From JBBTDV01 sp038042605 (GTDB taxonomy: Bacteria > Bdellovibrionota > UBA1018), in contig CAYHPW010000045.1 of assembly GCA_964358645.1 (NCBI GenBank), positions 1-22,016 on the forward strand: 22,016 bases of DNA. Reading direction: 5' to 3'. Of the stretch, positions 14,583-21,108 are shown one piece after another. Below the pieces are notes generated by a model. It saw nothing but the letters and a program-made list of their open reading frames with translations. It had not been told where the DNA came from and ran no database searches. Both the position numbers and the translations under genes were made by a program. Position 1 is the stretch's first letter. Each line of letters opens with the position of its first letter.

Positions 14583-17500
14583 TCAGCTCTTCTTCTTGTT
14601 GCGAAGGAAATGGCCCTTAAGGTATTCCTTCATGCCTTTGTTCTCGTACGTGGGGCGGAAACCTAGCTCCGCCGGTCTCCACTTCCCTTCACCGTTAATT
14701 CCGCCGTTTTCTGCTTTTGTTATCCGCACGAATGCCTCGCGCGGCGCCCCCACCGGGCAGTGGATATCAGGGGCAAAGCCTTTTTCAATACCCTGGCCGA
14801 ACATCACCTTATGCACCAAGGTGTCCGTCATTAGCGTGGGCTTGAGCCAGGCGCGTGTCGCGCTCTGGTGGCTTCCGTAGCGGTACATGGACTGGTAGTT
14901 GGTTTCTTCGGATTTTGCCAGGCCATCGGGCCTCGTCTCATGCGCCTTAACGCTTCCGAATGTTGAGCCATACATATTGTGCCAAGTGCGCGCTATTCCC
15001 CTTGGCGTGCCTGGATAATATCTCGCACGCAACAAAAGTCTTGCGACTTTGTAAGCTTCGGTCCCTTTTTTCCAACCGCGGTATGGCCTGTCCTCTGGAT
15101 CAGCGTCTATGTAAACATAATCACCGTCATCCACGCCAAGTTCCCTGGCATCCAGTGGATTGATGTCGACATAGCCTTCCGTTATGGATGGCATTCTCTT
15201 GTCATGCCGGTAAAAATCCCCGAATGGCCCGAACCAAACAGAAGTAAAATCAGTATCAACCGGCGTGGTATGGGCGCCGTGACGATATTTCGGCGTGTGG
15301 TACACATGCGTGTACTGCAGCTTGATCACGAGCGGGTGCTTGGAACGCACCAGTTCCTCAGGCGTTTTCATCACGTTGCGAACCTGCCTCGTCTCGACTG
15401 AAACATCGCTGGGGTCAAGCCCGTAGTCTTCTGGTTTTTTCGGCCTTATAGCCTCATGAGGGTAGCCTATGATGACGTTTGGTTCATACGGTGTGGAATC
15501 AATCGGCTCTCTGTATACCGGAAGATTTTCACCGCTATCGATGAACTCGATCTCGGGGCGATAAAACTCAAGGCGTCCGGACTTAGTGTGCCACGGCTGC
15601 TCCGACCTTGCCTGCTCGAACGACGAGAACCTTGGATAAGTCCTCGTGTTCATAAGCGCCGGTATGCCTTGCTGGGCCTTGTTTTCCAGCTCGCTGAATT
15701 TATACCCCTTAAGCGTAAAGGAGCCATCCAAAATACGCTGCAGGTATTCGTCCACGTCGCCATCAAAGACAAATTTCCACATTTCCTCCATGCGCGGCTC
15801 ATCTACGAGCTCGCCTAATCTTTTTGAAACGCCGGCAATCACTTCGATATCGCCCCTTGTATCAAAAATGCGCGGCAGCGGCGTGCGCGGAAATATCTGT
15901 ATGAACGGATTGGTGCACGATCCGCACATATCCGGCTGTTTAAACTCGGCCCAACTGTCAACGCCGAACACCACGTCCGAATACTCGCACGACCCCGTCC
16001 ACCACCAGTCGGCATAAGCAATGAACTCGAGTTTAGGCAAAGTGTTGTTGACCACGTCAAAATGCCACTTGATATTGCCTATCACTGAGTTTGAATTGTT
16101 CAGCCACATCACCTTAGTAGGAGTGGGAACATGGGTTTCGCCCGTAAAAAGCTTGTTGCCAAGCCTGAGCGGTCTTTCGCCGTAGTTGAAGTAATGTAGC
16201 GATTCATAATGAAGGAATTTCTTGAGCTGGACCTTCCCGCCTTTCTCAAGTTGCAGGTTAAATGGATCCTCCTGGGCATATATCGGCTCGCCACCAAACA
16301 TAGAGGCTTTATAATTACCGGCATAACTCCCGACGTTACCACCGGGAAAACCAACGTTTCTTGTAAGAGCCGCCACGAGAAAAATAGCCCTGTCCTTTAA
16401 GTCTGAATTAAAGAACTGGTTCGGCCCCATTCCGCAGGCAAAAAGCGTCTTTTCCTTGTTCTGTGCTATCTGTTCGGCAAGGGAAATAATGCCTGAAACC
16501 GGCGAACCGGTGATCTGCGAAGTCTGCTTTGGCGTAAAGTTCCTATACAGGTATTCTTCAATCATGTTGAATATCGACCGTACTTTTACCTCACTGCCAT
16601 CGACTAACTTGACTTTGAAGTCGGCCTTCAAATCAGGATGGATACCCTTTTTGGCAAAACCACTCCCAAAATCATCACGCGTCACCGCCACAAGTTTCTT
16701 GGTTTTCTGATCCCTGACGACAAAGGATTTAAAGTTGTCACGCATCGATTGCGGCGCGAATTGCATTTTTTGCTCTGGGTTCGGTGGGGCCTTTTCGCCT
16801 TTTTTCAAAAATTTTATACTGCTTAACTCGGCCGGCTCCTTGAATCCACCTTCTGTGATTTCTTCTTGGACCTCTTCTGGCCTTAACGGCTGGAGCGTAT
16901 CAAGTCGCACAAGCAGCGGAAGATCCGTGTTCGTCTCCACGAACTCCCTGTCATAAAGTTTGCGCGATATAATCACCTGCGCGAGACCAAGCGCGAATGC
17001 CGGGTCGGTGCCTGGCCTGATGATCACCGCCTCATCCACCTTGCTAGCTGTAGCGCTGTATTCAACGGTGACCGCCACCGTGCGCGCGCCCTTAATCCTC
17101 GCCTCGACCAGCCAGTGTGAGTCAGGCATTTTTGTAGTGATCCAGTTCATGCCCCAGGCGATTATAAGCTTTGAGTATTCAGTCGCGAAGAGATCAAAGT
17201 CATTCGTTTGTGAACCAGTCACCATCGGATGCCCGGGCGGAAGATCAGTATGCCAACTGTAGCTATCCCATCCCCGTCCGCCGCTTGCATGCTCAGGCTT
17301 CACCCCGCGTTGTTTGACATCCAAAAGTGCCAGCATGTTCGCGAAGCGGTAAAGACCAAAAATCCTTGTTGCGCCCAGGAACGCCATTCCACCTCTAAGC
17401 TTGATGGTCTGTGTTCCAGCGCCTTCCATTGCGTGGATCATGGACGGGTCATAGCCTTGGGCCTTCAGCAATGCCGCGCCTTTTTCACCTGAATAAGTTC

Positions 17501-18116
17501 TGCTTATATTCTCGATCGCTATTGCGGAAATATCATATGCCTCATCCCACGAGACCCTGAGCCACTTGTCCATTCCACGCTGAAAATACTTTGGATCAGG
17601 CCTTCCGGTTGCCGCATCCCTCGGGAAACCATCATTCACCCACTTCTTGAACCCTCGTCGAACCATCGGCGCCTTAACACGGCGGTCACCGTAAATCCTG
17701 CGCACCATGGCTAGGCCCTTCTGACATACGCGCGGATCCCAACGATGGGAGGCGCGATTGCCGTAGAGGTCGGTTGCCTTGCCATAGCCGTAGCTCGGTC
17801 CAATGCGGACAACAACACCGTTCTTGACGTATGCCTTAAGCAGGCAGTTGTGTGTGTCATTAGGTGCGCACAAAAAAACAAAACTGGATTCAGGCTCGAA
17901 TATGTTGCGATAGACGCTTTCCCAGTCGCGGTTTGGATAATATGCAAGCGGGTTATCGATATGCATCGGTTTGAAATAGCGTATGGGAGCGCCAATCGCC
18001 CACCTTGCGTATCCGAATGCACCGACCGCCGCGATGCTTTTTTTCAGGAACTCACGCCGTCCGCTGTCTATGCTGTCTTTTATATCGTTTTTAGGTGTAT
18101 TATTTTCAGGGTTCAT
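14583..18116 (-). CDS. Catalytic alpha subunit of a periplasmic type II DMSO reductase-family enzyme (NXR/Nar-like)
   Basis: The 1177-residue protein has a Tat signal (G19-R20-R21-E-F-L-K-K, then a hydrophobic stretch) and a strong ribosome site (AGGAGGTGG) upstream. The FS0 iron-sulphur site reads C83-x3-D87-x3-C91 with C131: aspartate stands where most family members have the second cysteine. The motif WHTDLPPGHP (W288 to P297) carries D291, equivalent to the aspartate molybdenum ligand of NarG and EbdA. CAPNDTHNC, MPDSHW and GYGKATDLYGNRASHRWDPR recall periplasmic nitrite oxidoreductase and archaeal-type nitrate reductase. Selenate, (per)chlorate, alkane or ethylbenzene-type substrates remain possible because the family is broad. 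It binds Mo-bis-PGD and folds in the cytoplasm with beta before export. It is the first gene of the operon alpha-beta-gamma-chaperone; beta follows after 16 bases. Confidence 0.9.
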   Translation of the reverse strand: MNPENNTPKNDIKDSIDSGRREFLKKSIAAVGAFGYARWAIGAPIRYFKPMHIDNPLAYYPNRDWESVYRNIFEPESSFVFLCAPNDTHNCLLKAYVKNGVVVRIGPSYGYGKATDLYGNRASHRWDPRVCQKGLAMVRRIYGDRRVKAPMVRRGFKKWVNDGFPRDAATGRPDPKYFQRGMDKWLRVSWDEAYDISAIAIENISRTYSGEKGAALLKAQGYDPSMIHAMEGAGTQTIKLRGGMAFLGATRIFGLYRFANMLALLDVKQRGVKPEHASGGRGWDSYSWHTDLPPGHPMVTGSQTNDFDLFATEYSKLIIAWGMNWITTKMPDSHWLVEARIKGARTVAVTVEYSATASKVDEAVIIRPGTDPAFALGLAQVIISRKLYDREFVETNTDLPLLVRLDTLQPLRPEEVQEEITEGGFKEPAELSSIKFLKKGEKAPPNPEQKMQFAPQSMRDNFKSFVVRDQKTKKLVAVTRDDFGSGFAKKGIHPDLKADFKVKLVDGSEVKVRSIFNMIEEYLYRNFTPKQTSQITGSPVSGIISLAEQIAQNKEKTLFACGMGPNQFFNSDLKDRAIFLVAALTRNVGFPGGNVGSYAGNYKASMFGGEPIYAQEDPFNLQLEKGGKVQLKKFLHYESLHYFNYGERPLRLGNKLFTGETHVPTPTKVMWLNNSNSVIGNIKWHFDVVNNTLPKLEFIAYADWWWTGSCEYSDVVFGVDSWAEFKQPDMCGSCTNPFIQIFPRTPLPRIFDTRGDIEVIAGVSKRLGELVDEPRMEEMWKFVFDGDVDEYLQRILDGSFTLKGYKFSELENKAQQGIPALMNTRTYPRFSSFEQARSEQPWHTKSGRLEFYRPEIEFIDSGENLPVYREPIDSTPYEPNVIIGYPHEAIRPKKPEDYGLDPSDVSVETRQVRNVMKTPEELVRSKHPLVIKLQYTHVYHTPKYRHGAHTTPVDTDFTSVWFGPFGDFYRHDKRMPSITEGYVDINPLDARELGVDDGDYVYIDADPEDRPYRGWKKGTEAYKVARLLLRARYYPGTPRGIARTWHNMYGSTFGSVKAHETRPDGLAKSEETNYQSMYRYGSHQSATRAWLKPTLMTDTLVHKVMFGQGIEKGFAPDIHCPVGAPREAFVRITKAENGGINGEGKWRPAELGFRPTYENKGMKEYLKGHFLRNKKKS

Positions 18117-18320
18117 CTGGCTACCACCTCCTGTTAGAGTTTAAGCCGCCACCGTGGCTGGATACGAACACATTAAATATGTATTATATGAATAACTTCT
18201 ACAGATTAGTTCAAAGTAGTATTTTGCCACCGCCGGTTGCGCCTTCTTATGATGCTGGTTTATGTTGACAATCAATATAGTGAGATTACGGTGTTTATGA
18301 CAAGAGAATTTTTTTGGGTT
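18117..18320 (-). promoter_or_regulatory. Upstream region of the molybdoenzyme operon
   Basis: This 204-base noncoding stretch precedes the alpha gene. It holds a strong ribosome site (AGGAGGTGG) and an AT-rich tract. On the minus strand TTGAAC is followed 20 bases later by TATAAT, with spacing longer than ideal. A short TTGA-TTG-TCAA dyad lies near 18266. It does not match an FNR box (TTGATnnnnATCAA). The promoter is therefore likely here but not pinned down. Confidence 0.4.
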
Positions 18321-18938
18321 TTAGTGGCGTCGTAATTTTAGAATAGTCATATTGAGATAAAAGAATCCCCCAACCGCCTTTGCGTTAACAGGGTGATAGA
18401 GTTTATCGGTTACCGTGAATCCCTCACAGTAGTTGCTGATATTATCAGTAGTTATAAATGTCCTATGCGTAGGATCGCGCATGAAGCCGGAGCGGCCAGG
18501 TACCACTACGAGTAGAATCCCGCATGGACTCATCTTACCCCCGAGGTTTTTGAAGAAAGAAATCAGTTGCTCCTCGTTTAGATGTTCCAAAACATTATCG
18601 CATAACGCAAAATCGATTGGTGAATCCACGGACTCAAATTTGGTAATATCATCATGAAGTGCCTTTAGCCCCCTGCTTATGCACCTCTCGATCAAATGCT
18701 GGTTAGAATCAATGCCGAGTGCCCTGATACCCCTTTTTTTACAATAAGCCAGAAAACTACCCGTACCGCACCCGAGATCACAAATTACAGCGAACTTAGA
18801 AGTGTTTGTTATTTTTAAATCATCCTTTAACAGAAGTGCTAGGTACTTTGGATAGACAACATAGCGCAGGTATAACTCCCTGCCGGGCAGATATCTTGAT
18901 TCCAGAAATTCGTGATACGCTTTTTCGGTGGTTTGCAT
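18321..18938 (-). CDS. Class I SAM-dependent methyltransferase
   Basis: The 205-residue soluble protein has the SAM-binding motif I CDLGCGTGSF (residues 53-62), an acidic end to strand 2 (LGIDSNQHL, D77), a motif II-like DDITKFES and DNVLEHLNEEQL (114-124), typical of the UbiE/COQ5-like Rossmann methyltransferase group. VVPGRSGFMRDPTHRTFIT near the C-terminus resembles methyltransferases linked to cell-surface sugar or lipid modification, but the substrate cannot be read. No clear ribosome site is visible before the ATG at 18938. The gene lies downstream of the exported-protein gene, separated from it by a terminator-like hairpin, and upstream of the molybdoenzyme operon control region. It therefore probably has its own transcript. 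Confidence 0.8.
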   Translation of the reverse strand: MQTTEKAYHEFLESRYLPGRELYLRYVVYPKYLALLLKDDLKITNTSKFAVICDLGCGTGSFLAYCKKRGIRALGIDSNQHLIERCISRGLKALHDDITKFESVDSPIDFALCDNVLEHLNEEQLISFFKNLGGKMSPCGILLVVVPGRSGFMRDPTHRTFITTDNISNYCEGFTVTDKLYHPVNAKAVGGFFYLNMTILKLRRH

Positions 18939-18957
18939 AAGAAATCATATAACATAA

Positions 18958-19002
18958 AACAGCTGCGGGGCTTAGCTGATATTGCCAAACCCCGCAGCTG
19001 TT
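18958..19002 (-). terminator. Rho-independent terminator of the exported-protein gene
   Basis: A perfect 13-bp stem (aacagctgcgggg at 18958-18970, ccccgcagctgtt at 18990-19002) surrounds a 19-base loop. On the minus strand the stem is followed by TTTTATG, a short U-run. It sits 30 bases downstream of the stop of the gene at 19033-19545, as expected for its terminator. Confidence 0.8.
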
Positions 19003-19032
19003 AATCACCTAATTGTTCTTCAGGCGATCGTG

Positions 19033-19545
19033 TTATCTCACATACCTACAAAGCATATCTTCTGAAATCCTGTCTCCTCTGAGGTTGTCCACAACCAAAT
19101 GCGCAGGCATTCCTCCATCTACAGGAGTCACAGTCGGTCTGACTTCAAGCTCAAAATCCCGTCCGAGATAATATGTCGGTGAGCCTATCGCTTCAGGCAC
19201 GCTCTTATTAACTATGAATTTGCCAATAAAGAGCAGCCCCTTGGTGACCACGGCTTCGAACCTGCTCTTAACTACTGGCCTGTTGCCAGTCATCACGTAA
19301 ACAATAGTGACTTGCACGGCGTTTACTGGCTCGTCGACATTGTAAACAACGTTTTCCTGGATACATTCAAGTTCGTGGATCCTATGCTCCATCGTAGGAC
19401 ACCCTTCCGGGATCAAGCACTGATAATCATCGCCTGGCTGTGGAAACGGCAAAATCGTCATTTTTGCATTGGCGACGTTAGCATTTACATAAGCAACCAA
19501 ACTGATAACCGTAAAAAGTGTTTTAAATTTATTAGTGAATTTCAT
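19033..19545 (-). CDS. Exported hypothetical protein with four cysteines
   Basis: The 170-residue protein has a clear Sec signal peptide (basic FTNKFK, hydrophobic 9-20, probable cleavage after ANVANA at about 27). The mature chain has four cysteines (QC, GC, EC and the C-terminal LCRYVR), enough for two disulphides. The predicted content is mostly beta strand (AVQVTIVYVMTG, SRFEAVVTKGLLFIGKFIV, DFELEVRPTVTPV). An excellent ribosome site (TAAGGAG) lies upstream, and a terminator lies just downstream, so it is a single-gene transcript. I do not recognise the family. A periplasmic or surface role is inferred only from the signal peptide. Confidence 0.8.
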   Translation of the reverse strand: MKFTNKFKTLFTVISLVAYVNANVANAKMTILPFPQPGDDYQCLIPEGCPTMEHRIHELECIQENVVYNVDEPVNAVQVTIVYVMTGNRPVVKSRFEAVVTKGLLFIGKFIVNKSVPEAIGSPTYYLGRDFELEVRPTVTPVDGGMPAHLVVDNLRGDRISEDMLCRYVR

Positions 19546-19579
19546 AACGTAATCTCCTTATAATATTTTATTTTTCAGC

Positions 19580-19642
19580 TGATCACGTTATCGATCGCAT
19601 GATCGGCATATGATTGCCTATCACGTCATCGATATCGTCATC
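19580..19642. repeat. Imperfect direct repeat in noncoding spacer
   Basis: Two related copies, tgatcacgttatcgatcgca... at 19580-19604 and ctatcacgtcatcgatatcg... at 19618-19642, share ATCACGTyATCGAT at their cores and later match at TGATC/TCATC. They lie between the exported-protein start and the transposase remnant, in 232 bases without a gene. They could be regulator sites for the divergent region or remains of insertion; there is no direct evidence for either. Confidence 0.5.
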
Positions 19643-19725
19643 ATTTAAAACGGTTATACCTAACATATTTAAGAATGTTAAATTATTAGTTTTCATATAT
19701 AGCTATTATATTTTCTAATCCATTA

Positions 19726-19741
19726 TGGGGCTGTTGCCGAA
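19726..19741 (+). mobile_element. Candidate left terminal repeat of a degraded IS5-like element
   Basis: The sequence ggggctgttgccgaag resembles the start of terminal inverted repeats of several IS5-type elements (GGCTGTTGC). It lies 37 bases before the transposase remnant. No complementary right end was seen downstream to the window edge. Confidence 0.35.
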
Positions 19742-19777
19742 GGGCATTTTCTTGTGGCAAACAGCAGGGATTGATTT

Positions 19778-20200
19778 ATGGAAGACTATTCTGATAGAGA
19801 CATGGAACGAGCAATAGCCGAGAATGTAGCAGTTAAGTGGTTTTGTGGATTTGAGCTTTTAGATAAAACACCTGATTTTACCTATTTTTCAAAACTTAGA
19901 AGCAGACTAGGCACTGAGAATATTGCTAAGTTATTTAGATTCATTAACAAGGAGTTAGAGTCTAGAGGATTAGTCGGCAAATGTTTTTCTTTTATAGATT
20001 CATCAGCAATTATTACAAAAACTCAGCTTTGGAGTGAACGGGATAAGGCTATTGCTCAAGGCGAAGAAAAACTAAACAACGCGGTAGTAAAAGATTATGC
20101 AGCAGATAGCGACGCTAGGTTTGGATGTAAGGGAAAAGACAAATATTGGTTTGGTCGAAATCATGGCGACGAAATCATGGGGTCTAAACATGGCACTTAA
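19778..20200 (+). pseudogene. Truncated IS5-type transposase
   Basis: The 140-residue frame reads DYSDRDMERAIAENVAVKWF, then TPDFTYFSKLRSRLG, then FIDSSAIITKTQLW and ends AADSDARFGCKGKDKYWFG. This is the N-terminal half of an IS5-type DDE transposase, with the first catalytic aspartate in FIDSS. Intact relatives continue after KYWFG with a conserved YKRH segment and about 150 more residues. Here the match is lost near 20155 and a stop follows at 20198-20200. An in-frame stop also lies just before the ATG (19772-19774), and the usual start of the protein is missing. It is therefore broken at both ends. The second break coincides with a short tandem repeat at 20156-20180. Confidence 0.82.
20156..20180. 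repeat. Short tandem repeat at the transposase break point
   Basis: The 11-base unit cgaaatcatgg occurs at 20156-20166 and 20170-20180, a 14-base period. It begins just where similarity to IS5 transposases ends, so it may mark the deletion junction between the IS remnant and the following gene cluster. Confidence 0.7.
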
Positions 20201-20348
20201 CCCCACCTCGTATATAGAAGTTTACGGGGTGGTGATTGGTGAATATAGCGGTGATTGTCAAAGTGTTCATCAAAATGGACGCGTTCATATTAGTGGATAT
20301 TCATGGAGTAGCCGCCATGTAATTCCGATGGAAGTTAAGCGGATATGA
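20190..20348 (+). CDS. Small ORF of unknown function coupled to the XRE regulator
   Basis: The 52-residue frame (MALNPTSYIEVYGVVIGEYS and onward to MEVKRI) ends in TGA that overlaps the ATG of the next gene (ATGA, 20345-20348), suggesting translational coupling. The start at 20190 has GGGG about 7 bases upstream; upstream ATGs in frame exist within the transposase remnant and are less likely. The product would be mostly beta strand, with no signal or membrane segment and one cysteine. I do not recognise a family. It could be the surviving 3' end of a longer gene joined to the IS remnant. Confidence 0.5.
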   Translation: MALNPTSYIEVYGVVIGEYSGDCQSVHQNGRVHISGYSWSSRHVIPMEVKRI

Positions 20349-20695
20349 AAAAACCTCGCTTGCGTCCAGATACGCCATTTACGCGCATTCTTAACTCAAT
20401 AATGAAGGAACGTGCAATCAGCGTCAGGAAGGCTGCAAAGATGGCTGGAGTTGGGATTTCTACAGTCATGTCATGGAAATCCGGCGCAATGCCTGAAAAT
20501 TACATCGCCGTTAAGCGGTTTGCAGAAGGACTTGGCACCACGCTTAGTTTTTTACTCACCGGCGAGGACGATACACGCCAGCCAGGGGCACTCCCTGCCA
20601 TAGCTGAGGTTTTTGATGATGCGGGATTGATTTTTGATGGCTACGCCAAGATCACCGTTCAGCGGTTGGTGCCGAAAACCAAAAATAAGGAGTGA
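20345..20695 (+). CDS. XRE-family helix-turn-helix regulator
   Basis: The 116-residue protein starts with a basic arm and then a helix-turn-helix of the XRE/Cro type at about residues 23-72 (ISVRKAAKMAGVGISTVMSWKSGAMPE, then a third helix region and GTTLSFLLTG). Residues after about 75 are a short C-terminal part, perhaps for dimer contact. The start overlaps the previous stop and has no strong ribosome site of its own, so it is probably made by coupled translation. Regulators of this size often control the small operon they belong to, here the lipoprotein and nuclease-like genes. No operator was identified. Confidence 0.82.
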   Translation: MKKPRLRPDTPFTRILNSIMKERAISVRKAAKMAGVGISTVMSWKSGAMPENYIAVKRFAEGLGTTLSFLLTGEDDTRQPGALPAIAEVFDDAGLIFDGYAKITVQRLVPKTKNKE

Positions 20696-20700
20696 TTTAA

Positions 20701-21099
20701 ATGAGCAAGAAATTTGCCTTAATAATAGGTTTGCTTGTGGTCGCCGGGTGCGCCGGTGCTTCGCTCAAGAGCGAGTGGAAGGAGAAGAGAGGTTACTCAG
20801 ATAAAGACATCAACGCCATCATGAATCAGTACAAGGAGTACAATGACATGATGAATGGGGCTAAAATGTCTAGCAACGCATTCAATAGTGCACCTTATCA
20901 CCAAGCTGAATCTCGTCTCCGTGCAGTTTTTTGTGCATGTGCAAAGAAAATGGGGGAGGCATGCCGAAAAAAAGAGGGTGCTTCAATTGATCGCAGTCTT
21001 TGGACGAAAGCCAACGCGGTTGACATGACTATGATAGGTACCGCAATGACTTTTGAGACTAATTCAACATCCGTAATTGATCCTGCTGAGTGTAATTAA
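20701..21099 (+). CDS. Small lipoprotein of unknown function
   Basis: The 132-residue protein has a lipoprotein signal: basic MSKK, hydrophobic residues 5-14 and the lipobox V-A-G-C17. AAGGAG lies upstream, and the start comes 5 bases after the regulator stop, so they form one operon. The mature part is helical and charged, with further cysteines in VFCACAKKMGEACRKK and one near the C-terminus, which could form disulphides. No known family was recognised. A lipoprotein between a regulator and a nuclease-like gene is unusual. It could be an entry-exclusion, phage-exclusion or conjugation-linked protein, but the sequence alone does not show this. Confidence 0.78.
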   Translation: MSKKFALIIGLLVVAGCAGASLKSEWKEKRGYSDKDINAIMNQYKEYNDMMNGAKMSSNAFNSAPYHQAESRLRAVFCACAKKMGEACRKKEGASIDRSLWTKANAVDMTMIGTAMTFETNSTSVIDPAECN

Positions 21100-21108
21100 G
21101 GAGAACCT

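Noticed and set aside
14099..14620. Long plus-strand open frames opposite the beta and alpha subunit genes (also near 17745-18137)
   Set aside because: They mirror strongly conserved coding sequence on the minus strand, have no ribosome sites and no recognisable protein features.
18262..18280. TTGA...TCAA dyad as an FNR box for the molybdoenzyme operon
   Set aside because: The spacing (three bases) does not fit the FNR consensus of TTGAT and ATCAA four bases apart.
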